Part shown: piece by piece, positions 10,498 through 23,538 of the stretch
Numbering within the stretch: the first letter of the stretch is position 1
How the letters are laid out: the number at the start of each line of letters is the position of its first letter
Source of the DNA: Hevea brasiliensis
Lineage: Eukaryota > Streptophyta > Magnoliopsida > Malpighiales > Euphorbiaceae
Direction: 5' to 3'
NCBI RefSeq assembly: GCF_030052815.1
Contig: NC_079504.1
Span: 39,625,623 to 39,689,622 of the forward strand
Length of the DNA stretch: 64,000 nucleotides
Made by a program: the position numbers and the translations under genes
Notes under the pieces: model-generated
Told to the model about the DNA's origin: nothing
Databases searched by the model: none
Seen by the model: the letters and a program-made list of their open reading frames with translations, nothing else

Positions 10498-13436
10498 TTC
10501 CAACCACCGTGAAACATGACAAGGGTCAAACTAATGACCTTAACTTAGTGCTCTTGGGAGGCACCCTAAGTTTTTTTATTTTGTTTTGGTTAATTTTATT
10601 TTATTTGTTTTGTTTTGTTGTGTTTTCAAGCACCCCTAAATTCAATTTTTGACAATTGTCTAATTTTGCCTAATACAGATGCTTGCGAGATAGAAGAGGA
10701 GAAACTACAACATTACGGAGTGTTTCATTCTTTTCATTAGTGAATTTTAATATTTTAAATCTTATTTGACTTCATTTGACATAGTGCAGAATTTTGATAA
10801 TTATGCAGCAAGTTAAGGAGTTATTATGAGCCTTCTAATCTTTTGCTGTCAAAAATTTAAATAAGTGGTTATGAAGATCTCCCAAATTTATCTCTTTCAT
10901 GTTTATTTTGTGATGAGATATGTGCTTGGACTAAGGAAGTTGAGTGAATGACTAATTTGTGCAATTTGAGGATTGATAAATATGCAAATTCTGATTTTGA
11001 TGTGTTTAGGTTTGAATTCAGATTCTGAAAATGCATATTCCTTAATTTTCATTTGATTTGGTGAGATTTTGGATTTTTGGCATATTTGTTTTTAAAGTGA
11101 GAGTGTATTAGCATAATGTGCGAGTTTATTGGTGCGTTAAAATTGCAATTTTGCAAAATTAAAGGAAATTGATACTGTTCACATGCATATTTGTGCAGAA
11201 ATTACTATTCACAACAGAATTTGGTGCTTTTACTTTGCAAAAATAGTGTATTTGTTCATATTTGTTCTTAATTTTGATGTTAATGGAGTTTATCCAGCTG
11301 ATATTTTTCATTTCAATTGAGTTTTAAGCTCCAGCAACTATTTTGGAATGCATTTTTAAGTATGTAGTATTGTTCATGCTCTTTTGTTTATTCTGCTGAA
11401 AACTACAAAGCTTGGTGCATAGCTTTTGTAATTTTACTGCTACTTAGTTAATTGTGTACAAAATACTGTTCACAGTGCACATTTCTGCAGAATTTCTATA
11501 GAATTTACTATTCGCAATAGTTTTTGCATAGCCCATGCACTAACCTATGCAACAACTCTTTTCTAAGAAATTCATTTACTTTAATAGCATTGTTGAGGGA
11601 CTTTTCAATCTTAATTATTTCCAAATTACCAATTCTTCATTCAAGGTAAATTCTTCTCACTTTCTGTAGCATGCTTTATATTCTTGCCATTACAAGTAAG
11701 CTCATTCTCTTCATTGATTGAAATTTGACTCTAACTATTTTAGCACTTTCTTATAATTCATCAATATCTTACATCTTGTTGAGCCTTTTAAATTCCTTCA
11801 TTCATTAAATCTTTTTGTTCCATCTTGACATTTATTTTGATATTGAGGACAATGTCCACTTTGAGTTTAGGGGTGTATATAAGATTTTTGCTTATTTTTG
11901 CTTAAAAAAATTTGTTTTAGCATTTTTAGTCTAAGTACATTTCATTTTATTCCATACCATACATGCATCATTCATTCATATTGTAAATATTTTATACACA
12001 CATACATACATAGCATACTTCATATAGCAACCATATAAAAAATTTGCATATAAATTTCTTATATTTAGTTAATGCATTTTTCATTTTTAGGAACCATGCA
12101 TTCATGAAATAAAATTTTTACCAAGTTCTTTGAGTTATGGGAAGTTACATATAAGAGTGATTTCACTTACCTTTGGTTGGGTTTGTAGATTGAAAGTTTC
12201 CTAAAAGGTGAAAAGTTTCGAAGTGTGTACCTTTGCCTGTATCTTCTTAGCCAAAAAGTCACCCAACTAGTCATTTAGAGATTGGAGTGTTTAGAGAGAG
12301 CTATGGGATAAAAGGTAGTCAAATGATGTCTCACCAATCCTAGAATAAATTTTCTAAACTTTTTGAGGTAAAATACCAGTTTGTACTTGAAAAGAGAAAT
12401 GATTAGGCATTCTTTGATTAAAACCCTCTCATTTAAAACCTTTAACCCTCCTTTCATTAAAATTAACCTTTGCAAACTCTTTTAAGCCTACATTATTCCT
12501 ATCTTTTCTTGGAACCCTTATTGCTACCTAGCCAATGAACCAAACACTGCTACCCTTTTCATGAGAATAATTATGCAAAATATTTGATGCACAATCTAAA
12601 AAAAAAAAAAAGAAAAGAAAAAAAAATATAAAAGGGAGAAGTGATGCCTTTCTTATGCAAAAGTGCTAGTATATGTGCTTTTCAATTGTCTTTCAAATTG
12701 AAAGAAATCCACCCAAAGTAATTAAAGAAAATAAATTTGGGAGTGTTATTTTGGGGACAATCATTAAGAGAAAATACAAGATAAAAAATTAAAGTATTAA
12801 AGTGTCCCTTCATTTTATGAATTTTGTAAAATATGCTAGCACTTAAAATTTTCCATTGTATATTTCCCTCCTCTAAAAGAAAAAAAAAAAAGAGAAAAAG
12901 AAAGAAAAAAAAAGTAGTAAACCTTATGTTTTCAAGGTTAAACATTATTCTCCTGCTTTGAATCCCTTTTACCCTTTTCTTGTTAGCCTTATTTTGAGCT
13001 CTATAGCCCCATTACATTCCTAAAAGACCTTTGATCTCTTTATTTGTACTTGCTTCATTAGTGGAGATAGGGATAGAAAGTTTGCCTATGGGATTGGGAA
13101 TATATTCATTCATTCATCAAATTCCACCATTCTATATAGGGGCACTTTGATTATTGAATGTTCTCAAGTTCTTTTTAAGTATGACTTTCTCCTATGATTG
13201 GTTGGTTTGGGAATTTGGAATAATAATTCACTTGATGGCTAAGCAGTGAAAGCTTGGGTAAACATTAGATTCTTTGCATCTTGAAGAATGGGTATATAGA
13301 TTGTTGGTATGGCTAAAGGTGTGTTAAGTTACTTTAATGGGTGGTTCTCATAGTTCTTCGGATAAGGCACTCCAAAAGTGCATTATATTCTAAAGGTTTG
13401 CTTGAGGACAAACAAAGATTTGAGTTTGGGGGTAAT
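10498..13436 (+). other. 3' non-coding region of the Athila-like element
   Basis: AT-rich, without a credible reading frame. The region begins with an AACATGACAAGGGTCAAAC segment and a poly-T/TTTTG run, and continues with many T-rich words. It ends with CTTGAGGACAAACAAAG and GAGTTTGGGGG (13402-13432), the typical sequence preceding the polypurine tract and 3' LTR of plant Athila-type elements. Poly-A and poly-AAG runs occur at 12599-12627 and 12879-12914. The short minus-strand frames here come from A/T runs and were not annotated. Confidence 0.6.
13421..13436 (+). other. Candidate polypurine tract (weak)
   Basis: GAGTTTGGGGGTAAT lies immediately before the LTR start TGATACATGC at 13437. It is G-rich but interrupted by T, as is usual for this lineage. 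Its role would be to prime plus-strand DNA synthesis. Confidence 0.45.
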
Positions 13437-13689
13437 TGATACATGCATTTTATATAGTCATTTAGGTTAAATTTCATAGTCATTTTATTTATTCGCTAGT
13501 CATTTTTAATTAATTTTATTAGTTATTTGGTTAATTTTTCATAATTATCAATTTCTATACTAATTTGTAATTTTTGCTTTTTTTTATAGATAAAATGGTA
13601 TTTTTGAGGGACTAAAAAGTAATTGTGCAAGTAAGGAGTGATTTCCATATCCAAAAGTGCTAAAATGAAGCTTGGAAATTGAAGAATGT

Positions 13690-14110
13690 GAAGTTGTTGA
13701 AATCTGCACAACTTATTGCATAGGCTATGCAGTTTTTGCACAGAAATCAGAAGAAATTGTGAACCTGCAAAAATCTGCACAACGTGCCACACAGCTTGCA
13801 TACTTTCATGCCTTCTCTTGTGTAGTTTCACAGAAGAAATTTTCAAATGGCTGAAACTTCCACAACTGGCTACATAACTTGTGCAACTCCTTATGTAGCT
13901 TCACGAAAAAATGCCCTAACTGGCGGCCAAAACTTGCACAACTTGCTACATAACCTATGCAGCTCAGTAGTGTACTTTCACAAAAGACTTCAAAGCATGC
14001 AGAAACTTGCACAAGTAACCAGCATAGCTTGTGCAATCTCACGGAAAGCCTCTAGAAACTGTCAGATTTGTACAAGATCTTGCATAACCTGTGCACAACT
14101 TCATAAATAA
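13690..14110 (+). repeat. Degenerate tandem repeats in LTR U3
   Basis: Repeated variants of 'CTGCACAACTTGCTACATAACCTATGCAGC' and 'GTAGTTTCACAGAAG' recur at about 80-100 bp intervals. They keep short frames open on both strands (for example 13672-13854 and 13847-14110). They are U3 subrepeats, not genes. Confidence 0.55.
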
Positions 14111-14179
14111 GCTAGAAAAGAGATTCTCCCACGTGAATTGTTACCTTACACACACCATTTCAAGGTTTTTGTTAGAGAA

Positions 14180-14188
14180 TATAAATAG
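14180..14188 (+). promoter_or_regulatory. TATA box of the Athila-like 3' LTR
   Basis: TATAAATAG lies 75 bp upstream of the solo LTR insertion point. It would start element transcription near 14210 if used. Confidence 0.5.
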
Positions 14189-14206
14189 ATACTTTTTACC
14201 TCATTT

Positions 14207-14224
14207 GGGGGGGGGGGGGGGGGG
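14207..14224 (+). repeat. Poly-G tract (18 G)
   Basis: Uninterrupted run of 18 G in an otherwise AT-rich LTR. It lies at about the expected transcription start downstream of the TATA box at 14180. The length may be unreliable in sequencing. Confidence 0.9.
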
Positions 14225-14255
14225 TAAGAAGTAAGGGGAAGAAAGACAGAGAAAG

Positions 14256-17200
14256 TGTAACACCCACCCCGTAACAACTCCGTACATTCTCTGACGGTGT
14301 TGGTACGTCCTGAAAAATAATTAAACTTAAGTTAGTAACAATAATTAACTCAAATATTAATGAGAAAAATTTATCAAAAATTTTAGAAATAAAATACTGA
14401 TTAAGTCAAACGGTGCCCAGCGATGGGTAAGAGGGATTCTCAGTTGCTCGAGGAGCCCTAGACTGGGGAAAAATTATAAAATAATTTTTGGGACTCCAGA
14501 GAAGGGTTATTGAGGTTCCCATGGCATTAGAATGCCAAGAAAATACCTAGAAAAATTTTTCAATCGGTACAGACAATTTTGGCCCGTTAAGCCAAACGGA
14601 GGGCATTTTGGTCATTTCGCCTTCAGAGGTGATTTTTGGCCGACTTGTCCAGTTGAGTAAATAATTAATATGACATAAAATATGAAGAAATATTAGTAGA
14701 AATTAAATTGAAAATGAGTAATGAAAGAAGAAAAGAAAAGAAACCAAAAATGAAATAAAAATCAAATTTATGACATAGGATGATGCAATTAAAACCCTAT
14801 CAACCAATCATATTTAATCAAGCATAAGAATAAAAGTCAAAAGACCCTAAATTAAACCAAAATTCTGCATCTTCTTCCTCCAATACGTGAACCTCTCTCT
14901 ACTCTCTCTTCTTCATTTTTCTTCTTCTCCCAAGCTTAAATTTCCCACAATTCTCACCATAAAAACCCTAGCTCCCAACATTAAAAGTTGATTTTAGACC
15001 TTGATCAAGTGTTTAGTAGCAAAAAAAAGAGGAGAAGTGAAGGTTTAACAAGTTGGGAATTTTATCAAATAAGGTTAGTGCCTAATTCCACTTATATCTC
15101 TATTATTCCATGTTAATTACTTAAAATAAGTATGAATTTGTGAACCAAATGAATGAAAGTTAAGTGTATGTAGCCCATGGATTTTGGCTGCCCTAAGGAA
15201 GGAACAAGATTGATTGTTTTGATGGACTTAGAGTGGACTAAATATGATGTTTAAGGTAATTATATACATGGATAATGAGTTAGGGTATTAACTAGGGTAA
15301 CTAGTGTGAATCACAATGGGAAATTAGGGTTTTGGAGAGTGAAATTTGGTTTTGGCTTATGAAATTGTGAAAGAACATTATAATGGTCAATTAGTGACCA
15401 TTTTAGGTAAGTTAAGCACAATTTGGACTGAAAAATAGAATTGCAAAGTGAAGAGGTAGGGATAGGACTGAAAATTCAGTCCCTTTGCACTACCATAACC
15501 TAGGCTGTGTTAGTCCAATTGGTGTTTGGCCAATTGGACATGAAACTAGGCTTATAATGGCACATTTTTGCTGAAGAAACCATCCCCAAAAGACCAAAGC
15601 AAGAGGACCAAAACTTGGCCCCAATCCGACACCTCTGCGAATTGACCAAATGAACAGTAACTGTTCATTTGGCCATAACTCACTGTAGATATGGTCAATT
15701 GACCTGAAATTTTTACAGCAATAAGTTAAGATATAGACAAACAACTTTCATGAAGGAACCTACCCCAAATTATGGCCAGAACCTAACCCAAATGGCAATG
15801 GCAGCCACTGTTCAAACCTGCAACTCTGCAGATTTTGATTTGAGCAGCCATGTTTGGATGGTTATAACTCTCTCTAGAAAACTCAGATTTAGGCGATTCT
15901 TGAACCGATGGAAACCTAAGGCATAGTAGAACATTTCATATGAAGAAAGTTAGACCAAATTATGAACTTAACTTGGTCAAATAAAGTTGGACCAAAAATC
16001 AATTTATTTTGGCCATAACTTGAGCTACAAAACTCCAAATGGAGTGATTCAAAAAAAGAAATTCAACTAGACAGAATAAGGAACAACTTTCATGTTTACG
16101 ATTTCCTCAAATTCCCACTGTAGAAATATCAAATGGAACAATAAAGATGAAGCATCAAATCTGAAAATTTTGCTCAATTAGCATTAAGCTTAAAAATGGT
16201 ATTGGCAACCAATACCAACAAGTTTGAAATACAAAATGTGGTATGTTTGAGGTGTTAAAACCAATACACCTATTTTCTATCCAAAAGTCAATATTTTTGT
16301 TGACCAATGAGGTGAATAGTGACACCAAAACCAAAAATTGGCAATTTTGCCAAAATGACCTAAGCTTTGAGAAAGTGACCAAAACTAACAAGTTTGAAAT
16401 ACAAAATGTGGTATGTTGGGAGTATTAAAACCAATGTACCTATTGTTTATGCAAAAGTCAACATTTTAGTTGACTAAGGAAATGAATAGTGACATGAAAA
16501 CTTGAAATTCAAAAATTGTGAAACTTAAAAATGCAAAATGCCCTAGTAGGCCTAATGTGATTGGTTTGGATAGTTTGGCATGCCAATAGGGTATTGTTTT
16601 AGCGATCAAGGAAAGGCTTTTATGCTGTATTCATGGCTTTATGCCCGTATCCATGGCTTTTATGCCCGTATTCATGGCTTTTATGCCGATTATGTGATAT
16701 CATGGCTTTTTAGCCATCGTGGTTGGCGTTCTGCGTCCCATGGTATGATAGGTTACTTGGGCATGGAAAAGTATAACTGTAATTGAACTGATTGTTAAAG
16801 AAAATACGAAAACTAAATATCAGGAATGATTACGATAGAATACAATGAAAACTTAAAATTCATGAAGAAGTTAATATCATAAAACGTAATTAGCCCTCGA
16901 CTAAACACTAAGTTGGTAATTATTCAGTTCTTATGAACACAATGGCTAAGAAATTATGATTTTTATATTGCATATTATTTCTTTCTATTTTATTATTTGC
17001 ACCACTAAGCTTTATGCTTAGCGCCGCTTTTTTGCAACGAAAGGAGAGAAGAAGATTGACAGCCGCGCAGACCACAAATTCGGTAAGGTAGTTCAGTCAC
17101 CTCACATGGGTAGGACGCTAGATGTCATTTTGGTATTTTGTAATTGATTTTATTTTCTCATATGTATTTGAAACTTATGTAATGTATTTTGATATTCATG

Positions 17201-17596
17201 TAAATAATGAAAAGTGTGGTTGTAAATGGAAAAGTGAATGTTTATCAATGATGTATGCATGGTATCTTATGAGATGGACGAATGAGAACTGAGATTGAAC
17301 ATTATTGAGATTTTGATAAATGGAGTTGAGATGAATGAATAAGAACATAGGAAGTGTTTTTCACAGGTTCCGAAGAACGGTTTTCTCTATTTTTAGCCGG
17401 TACTCTGCCGGATTTTCTATAAAATTTTCGGAACCTCAAATAAATAGTAATTTCGATAAATGGCTTAAAATGAATTATATTTCACAAGTTATATTCAAAA
17501 CTATGATAAAAATGAATTAAGATAAAATAGAGTGCTCCGGCACACTGAGTGGCATAACTTGCTCGGCTACACTGTAGTTGAGTAAGGGGTGTCACA
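14256..17596 (-). mobile_element. Solo LTR, TGTAACACC type (3341 bp), inverted, TSD GAAAG
   Basis: Bounded by TGTAACACCC at 14256 and GGGTGTCACA at 17596, with identical duplications GAAAG at 14251-14255 and 17597-17601. The right end reverse-complemented (TGTGACACCCCTTACTC...CTACAGTGTAGCCGAGCAAG) matches the left end of the LTR at 515, so it is inserted in opposite orientation to that copy. It carries the same ~200-bp degenerate module, read in reverse at about 15500-16100. There is no internal region. It was inserted into the Athila-like LTR. Confidence 0.92.
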
Positions 17597-18618
17597 GAAA
17601 GGAAGGAAAAGGAGAGCAACAGCCGACACTTCCATTTTTTGATCAAAAAATTGGATTCTTCTTTTCTTCCTCACATTTTCTGCACTTCATCTATCGGGTT
17701 TCTTCAGTTTTAGTTTATTTTCATGATTTATTTCCTCTTTTACTTAGAATCTCTTGTATTAAACATGAATTGTGAGTAGTTTTCTTTGATTCTGGAGTTG
17801 GGGATGTAATATTTGAGCTATTTTTGTGGATTTGAACTAGGTTAGTTTCAATTTAATGAAATTTATGAGGTTTAATCCATTTCTTGTGTGCTTATTTATA
17901 TGCTTAATGAAGGGCCCCATTAAGTTATGTTCATAATCCTTGGTTGACGCACCGAAAGGAGAAAACCAAGTGATAGATAATCAAGAAATTGAACTTAATT
18001 GGTTGACACACCGAAAGGAGAAAACCAAGTGATAGATAATCAAAAAATTGAACTTAATTAACTTAGATCTAGAAATAGACTAAGGATTAAGATGATTAAT
18101 AGATTGATTAAAGAACCTAATGGGTCTTGGTTAATTTCAAACTCCATGAAAGTAGGATTTAATTAGCCAAGGTACTTTTTGATTTACTCGAAAGAGATTT
18201 CAAAGGATTTTAAAATTGGTCTCCTTTAAACCCATAGATTTCATAGATTGGGCTAGCTAGGAAAATCCCAAATTGACTTAAATATGAGCCCTTAACTCCG
18301 GAATCGTCTTTTATCAATTATTGGTTGGAATTTTACTTTTGAGTGTTTAGTTTAATCTCATTTTATTAATTTTCATTATTAATATTCTCAATTTCTTTAT
18401 TTTGTGAATTATTAAATTAGTCATTATTTGAATTGAATTTTGCATTTTCATACCTTAAGCTTCAAATTCCTAAATTTCTTTTATTTGTTTGATTAAAATA
18501 CAATTTTAACATAGTTTATTTTGCATCAAAAATTTAATTGAGAATATAACTCTCTGTGGGAACGATATCTTTTTCTATACTACTTGAACCACCCGTGCAC
18601 TTACAGTAGTCCACATCA

Positions 18619-19202
18619 CAATACTTGAAATTAGAGTTACATGTTCAATGGAGTCACCTATGGAACAAATGAATATGGCATACGTCATAAAAAAAGTTGC
18701 ATTTGGCAAACGAAAATTTTTCTGGATATAAAAGCAGAGCAAATGGAGAATGATTGATAGGTAATTCTACAACTTTTGACTTTTTTAATTAATTTTTGCA
18801 TAAATTCTCACTTGTATCGTTTACATCTAATTTTATTAATTTAATTTTGTTAATGTAGTTAATGCCATATTAATTTTCTTTCAATTGCTTTTTTTTTCTA
18901 TTCTGATACAACGGAATAGATATCTAATGGGCTCATATAACATGGAACTAAAATCCTTTTTGACTTGCATAATAATGATCAAATAACTTCACATTTTAGC
19001 ATTGTTCAAACTTTTATGAAAGTTTCTTTACATCGTAATGGCAATATGGCCAACTTTTTTTACTTGAACTCTAGGTGCTTATCGTCTTAAACTGAGTAGA
19101 AATTGGATCAGACTGATTTCAATTAGGTTCAATTTGGTTTCTAGTTAAACTATTATGTATGTACTGATTTTTTGGTATGCTTTCAAATAGTTCCCTAGTG
19201 CA

Positions 19203-19242
<40 letters not shown>

Positions 19243-19640
19243 ACTTGCTATGATGTGATTGATATGCATTTCATATTATTATTGCACTGGAGGTAGGCTA
19301 GTTATAGAGGCTATGCATATATTCAATATTAAATTCTATGAGTCAAACTCTCACTCTTATTTAATTATTTTTCTCAGGTGATAAGAGCAACATCTTCCTT
19401 GGTGTATTTCTTGCCATTTTCCTTCATAAGACTTTTATTAATAGCTGGTTCTATTATATTTGTTTAAACTCCTAAATGCTCTGCAAGGATATTATAGTTA
19501 TAATAACTTGTTAAACTATTCATGTATATTGAGATTGTCTGGATGATATATTTTGGATATGTATGAATATTAGGGATGAGTTTTTTTTTCCCCCTTATCG
19601 TAAGATAGGATTTTCATTCATAAAAAAAAGGCTTATAGCC
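18619..19640. other. Unassigned AT-rich sequence
   Basis: No PBS after the LTR end at 18618 and no coding similarity recognised. It contains the TG microsatellite at 19205-19241 and a homopyrimidine run at 19580-19595. It is probably the sequence into which the Athila-like element inserted, or old diverged repeat. Confidence 0.5.
19205..19241 (+). repeat. (TG)n microsatellite
   Basis: Uninterrupted TG dinucleotide repeat of about 18 units. Confidence 0.97.
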
Positions 19641-19645
19641 TAATA

Positions 19646-22600
19646 CGTAATATCCCGAAAATTTCGAGCTCTGAATAATACTAATTTTGGTCTGTGAATA
19701 GTATTATTCAAAGCCAACTTGATAACTAAAAATAAGATGAAAATTAATTGAGATAAGTAGAATAAAAATCAAAATGACTATCAGGTTATGGACTTAATCG
19801 GTATTTTTGAAAAAGATGGACTATAACTCGATGAATGGCATTTTGGTCAATTCACTTGAAGAGTTGACTTTTAACTAAAATGTCAATTAAAGTAAGTGAG
19901 ATTGATATATTAGAATGGGATTAAATTAAGTCAAAGAAGTATGGAATTTAAAAGAGGACATGGAAGGAATTATAGAATTGTTATAATTATAAATAAAATT
20001 ACAATTATAATTAATTTAGATAATTATGAATATGACAAATTTGACCAAAAGTAAGATAAATATCCATTAAAAGAAATCAATTATCATTATCTCTTTCATC
20101 ATCTTCTTCACCCCAATTGTGCGATCCACCTTCTTCCTCTTCCTTCCTCTATTTTTGATCACCTCAAGCTTCCAAACCCTACAAACCACCCATAAATTCT
20201 ATAGAAAATCACAAGAAAACTTTGAATTAGACCTTGAATTGAAGAAAGGAAGCAAGAAAATCAAAGGAAATTGAAAGTTTAGGAAGATAGGAAGTTGATC
20301 AATTGAGGTAAGTGGAGATTCTTGTTTAACTAGTTATGAATTTATAGATTTTAAGTTTGATTTTTGAAGTTTTGATGGAAATTGATGAAAATCATGCATG
20401 ATGTTGAAGAGGAGAAATTCAGTCATGATGGTAGGAGTTAGGGTTTATGAGTTTTGATATGATTAATTTGATTCCTAAGCTTGAATGAAGTAGTAAGCAT
20501 GATTGGGAACTTGAAATTAGATTAAAATTGAAGGATGACAATTAGGGTTTGCATGTAATTAGGGTTTTTATGGTATGGAGCTTTATTAATGTTAATACGG
20601 TTATATTATGACTATTGGATGTGCAATTAGTGAAAAACAATCATGATTTAGTGGAGAAATTAAGTGAATTGAAGTGGTATCCTAAGTGCTGAATCTGGAC
20701 AACTTGAGTCTAGTGGGGTTATTTGCCTATAACTTGAGCTACATAACTCCAATTGATGTGAAACTAACGGAAAATGAAACTAAGACAAAATGCTAAAACT
20801 TTTATGTAGAACACTTGACCTGAAAATGGCCAGAAGTACCTCAATTAGGGCTAGAATCTGGCAATGTAAACTTGGAGTTTAGAAAACTGACCAAATGAAC
20901 AGTACATACTTAATTGACCATAACTCACTCTACAAAACTCCAAATTGAGAGATTCTTAAACCTATGTAATCTTGAGACACAGGGAAACAATTCATATGGA
21001 GACCATAATGCCAAATTATGGTTTTAACTTACCCAAATTAGCTAGAAAATGTGAGTCCAGAAATCTAACTGGATTCTGTAACTGCCCTGAAACTTGAGAA
21101 ATTATCACCTAAATAGTTTTGGCAAAATGACCATAACTAAAGCTAAATAAATGTAAATTGAGTGATTCCAAAGCCAAAATAACCATAAGACATAGAAATA
21201 CAACTTTCATGTTTTGACCTAGACCCAGATGTAAAGGAAAATTGGTTCAAATATTAGAGTATATCAAAAACTTAAAACTGGAATTTCCTGCAACTAAGCA
21301 ATTTTGCCCTGTGACCTCCGAATAGTAAATAGTGCATAACTTCCTTTGTACATCTCCAATTGAGGTGCTACAAAATGATTTAGAAACTTAATACAAAGGT
21401 ATAAAACTTTGTTTTAGAAACCTGGTACAAATTTTGAGCATAAGGTGCTCAGATATTGAATGTAAATTTAGGTGAAAATTTGGAAAACCTAAGAATCGCA
21501 GGGTAAGACACAAGGAGCAGTGCCTAATATTTTGATCATAGCTAATGATCTAAATCTCCAAATTGAGTGATTCAAAATGATAATTAAAGCTAAGACATAG
21601 AGGAACAACTTACGTAAAGATCAATTTGATAGATTATGACTAGAATTAGGTTGAAATTTAATTTTACAGTTATGTTTAAATGATGCCCTGAATCTGAAAA
21701 AGTTAGAATATGTAGTTATTTTAGGAATATTACTAGGGATTTATTTGATTTGGAATTGAGGACATTGGAATCAGTATTGTGACATTTGAAATTATATATT
21801 CAGTGGAGAAGAATACTTTAGAGTGAAGGGAAGAATAGACCAAAGAAAAGAGTCTAAGACAAGGTTTGTGCACAACTTGAATTTCTCTTGTATTTTAAAT
21901 TTGCAAATGAAACAAATGTGAATTTACTTTACCTTTGAGAGATGTTTACATTATTTTTAGAATATTTTGAATACTAAAAAGAATATATTATTGTGTTGGA
22001 AAGGCAGATATTGGCCATTGATTTTACTGTAGCATGGGAGTGGCCGGATTGAATGTATTTTAGAAGTGCTTTGAGAATTTGATGTGTTGCCAACCCTATT
22101 TGTTGAAGTTTGTTGATTTGAAATATTGTTATTTGAATGGAAATTGCTTTAAATTGTTTTAAAGCCACAGTTGACATGGCAAACTTTGATTGTTCCCTCA
22201 TTAATAACGATTAATGATGTTGAGATTGATTTGTTACCTTCCCTCTCTGGCTTGCCAATTGAGGTTGAGATCAGATGAATGCATTCATATTTTCTAGCTA
22301 GCCTTACTTCCCCCAATAGTAACGGCTATGGGTTTGAGATAGCTTTGTCGTGGTGTACAATGCAGCATTGATCATGAAATTTTGTGTCATAACTTAAATT
22401 GTGTGTAGTTGGCAACACAAATGATTTTAATTGTTTTGATAAATGTGTTGTGAAATAAATGCTTTGTGAATGACAAATTGTGAATGTTTGTGAACATCAT
22501 CACTGTTTTCATATTTGATGGAAAATTTGAGCATCTTGAATAATTTATCATGGTTTGATTAATTATGTTTTATGATGATTTTATAAATAATTAAGTTGTG

Positions 22601-23221
22601 CACCACTGAGTTAAATACTTAGCGATAGCTATTTCTATGTTATGCATGAGATAGGGAAAAAGAAAGTAGCTGAGAGAACACATTAGAAGTTGTACTCCTT
22701 GATAGACAGGGTATAAATTTTAGGGTACTTCTCTTGAATTTTGTTTCTGATATAAATGAAGACTGTATGTATGTAAGAATCATTTGAGCAGTTGTACAAA
22801 AACGATGTAATATTATTTTGTTAATTTCCAATGAATGTAAATTTGTAAATATTTATTCCTTTTGGGATTGTGAATGAAGAAAGTGTTTATTTGAATGTTG
22901 TGTTGATGAATTGTGAAATATATATATTGTACAGATTTTTAACAGGTTTTCAAATTTTTGGATTGTTGAATATTTAGCTGTCACCACGCTGAATTTTTGT
23001 AAAATTTCTTTAAGCTTTAAAAATTGCTTATTTTCCTTCTTAATTAATTTCATAGTATTTTTCTTAAATCTTTTATCACCTCAATTAATTTAAAATGTGA
23101 ATTTGAAATTGTTTAAAATTCCTTGTAATATGTTTAATGGATTATTGGTAAACGGAATTTGGTAATTCATTAGGCATATTATGGGATCATGTCATATCTT
23201 ACGAAAGGGTAAGGTGTGACA
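19646..23221 (-). mobile_element. Solo LTR, TGTCACACC type (3576 bp), inverted, TSD TAATA
   Basis: Ends are CGTAATATCCCG (19646) and GGTAAGGTGTGACA (23221), flanked by identical TAATA at 19641-19645 and 23222-23226. The right end reverse-complemented matches the start of the solo LTR at 37719 (TGTCACACCTTACCC, then an ATGACATG...CCTAATGAA.TACC block), so this is an inverted member of that family. The left terminal dinucleotide has become CG instead of TG, and C-to-T changes mark the first bases, indicating age. At least five degenerate ~200-bp modules lie at 20720-21620. No internal region is present. Confidence 0.88.
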
Positions 23222-23226
23222 TAATA

Positions 23227-23533
23227 TATTAGAAAGGCCCATGGCCAAAAAGAAATAGAGCATATACTAACCCTAGCATAAAAAACAAACCCAAATCAAA
23301 CAAAACCCTAGCTTAATAGATCCAAACCCAAACCTAAACTTGGATGAGAAACGCTGCCACAGAATAAGGTAGCTCCAATGGCATTGATGACCAAACCAAA
23401 TGACCTTGTGGGGGGGGGGGGGGGGGAGAAGGAGATTAATCCTACAGAAGCATCATTGGGAATAATGCGGCTTCATTGCCTGACAAAATTTACCCCAATT
23501 AAACCACACCCCAAAGAATAGCCAAAAAGCTAG
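23227..23533. other. Short unassigned stretch between two solo LTRs
   Basis: Host sequence between the LTR ending at 23221 and the one starting at 23539. It includes a 17-base G run at 23410-23426. No gene recognised. Confidence 0.5.
23410..23426 (+). repeat. Poly-G tract (17 G)
   Basis: Second long G homopolymer of the window, followed by AGAAGGAG. Confidence 0.9.
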
Positions 23534-23538
23534 AGGCA

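Larger units (their letters stand above)
13437..18618 (+). mobile_element. Athila-like 3' LTR, split by an inverted solo LTR
   Basis: The LTR starts TGATACATGC at 13437 after the polypurine-like tract and ends near ACATCA at 18618, giving TGAT...ATCA termini like the LTR at 28302-29726. Net length is about 1.8 kb once the inserted LTR (14256-17596) and its duplication are removed. It contains a region of degenerate repeats rich in TTGCACAACTTGC-like words (13690-14110), a TATA box at 14180, a G homopolymer at 14207, and the usual tail ending in GTGCACTTACAG. The element's 5' LTR is not identifiable in the window, so the flanking duplication cannot be tested. Confidence 0.7.

Noticed and set aside
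12682..12945. 87-codon Phe-rich minus-strand frame
   Set aside because: Product of A/AAG-rich runs in the 3' non-coding region of the Athila-like element.
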